Shown here piece after piece: positions 14,729 to 15,028 of a DNA stretch of 15,028 nt. The first letter of the stretch is position 1; each line of letters opens with the position of its first letter. The DNA is from Promethearchaeota archaeon (GTDB taxonomy: Archaea; Asgardarchaeota; Lokiarchaeia; Sigynarchaeales; MK-D1), in the NCBI GenBank assembly GCA_016839865.1, contig JAEOTN010000234.1:1-15028 (forward strand). The letters run 5' to 3'. The translations under genes and the position numbers were made by a program. Below the pieces are notes generated by a model, which worked only from the letters and a program-made list of their open reading frames with translations, did not search any database and was not told the DNA's origin.

Positions 14729-15028
14729 ATGAACAAAATGAGGAGTATTATATCAAAGATCTCTGTTTTTTTCGTTGGAATCGCAATTTTATCCATGGCA
14801 TTTTCGAATGTTAATACAACCAATATTGATTCTGATTCATCCAATCACATAATCCCATATGCACAAGCTGATCCTTCCACTCGAGACTGGGGAATTGGAT
14901 GGGGTGAAGGAAGCTGGGACATTGCTGAGGATATATGGGTCAATTCCGATTTTCTGTATACTTGTGGAACAACTTCTGCAAATACAACCAATCCGAAATT
15001 AGTGTTAACAAAACATGATAATGGAGGA
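14729..15028 (+). CDS. Secreted SBBP-type beta-propeller protein (5' part only)
   Basis: The frame is open from the ATG at 14729 to the right edge: exactly 100 residues, C-terminus missing. It starts with a basic signal peptide (MNKMRSIISK, then hydrophobic 11-27). The mature start is rich in Asn, Ser and Thr (NVNTTNIDSDSSNH). From residue about 54 comes one repeat unit: DWGIGWGEGSWDIAEDIWV, then DFLYTCGTTS, then KLVLTKHDNGG. This matches the SBBP beta-propeller repeat, in which W..GG..D.A..I, an YV.G.T.S strand and a K.D..G end recur. More repeats should follow outside the window. The protein is probably exported and may be anchored at its C-terminus like the propeller at 7955-9640, though that gene uses a different repeat type. 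No Shine-Dalgarno is visible, which suggests a leaderless or short-leader message. Confidence 0.82.
   Translation, partial: MNKMRSIISKISVFFVGIAILSMAFSNVNTTNIDSDSSNHIIPYAQADPSTRDWGIGWGEGSWDIAEDIWVNSDFLYTCGTTSANTTNPKLVLTKHDNGG

Overview
The window is AT-rich and gene-dense, and looks archaeal. TATA-like A/T elements sit 25-31 bases upstream of several starts that have no Shine-Dalgarno sequence, as expected for leaderless or nearly leaderless archaeal transcripts. Strong GGAGG sites occur only at a few starts, mostly inside operons. The surface proteins have an N-terminal signal segment, many N-glycosylation sequons and a C-terminal membrane helix followed by a short basic tail, and one carries an Ig-like domain before that helix. 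This style, together with a longin-like/winged-helix protein, suggests an Asgard archaeon (Heimdallarchaeia-like). That assignment is inference: no rRNA or marker gene is present.

Layout. (1) Positions 1-4918, minus: one uninterrupted reading frame, open at the left edge, for a giant integral membrane protein of at least 1639 residues and by eye more than 40 membrane helices; I do not recognise the family. (2) 5037-6600, plus, divergent from it: a translationally coupled pair, a two-helix membrane protein followed by a cytosolic protein with a longin-like N-terminus and two winged-helix-like regions. (3) 9640-6603, minus: a seven-repeat beta-propeller surface protein, a multi-helix b-type cytochrome-like protein whose start overlaps the propeller stop by one base, and a rhomboid serine protease 66 bases further on. 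(4) 12051-9763, minus: a secreted, C-terminally anchored GH13 alpha-amylase/neopullulanase-type enzyme. (5) 12121-12879, plus: an alpha/beta hydrolase transcribed divergently from the amylase through a very short promoter region with two back-to-back TATA-like boxes. (6) 13785-12874, minus: a calcineurin-like metallophosphoesterase whose 3' end overlaps the hydrolase gene by 6 bases. (7) Right end, plus: two small membrane proteins, one of which seems to start at an unusual AUA codon, and the 5' part of a second secreted beta-propeller protein (SBBP-like repeat).

How it may work together: much of the window concerns the cell surface. The amylase would cut alpha-glucans outside the cell. The propeller proteins probably bind or scaffold something outside. 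The cytochrome is co-translated with one propeller, and the rhomboid could release membrane-anchored proteins; both links rest on gene order only. No rRNA, tRNA, CRISPR, insertion sequence or prophage feature was seen. No gene-free stretch exceeds 300 bases.
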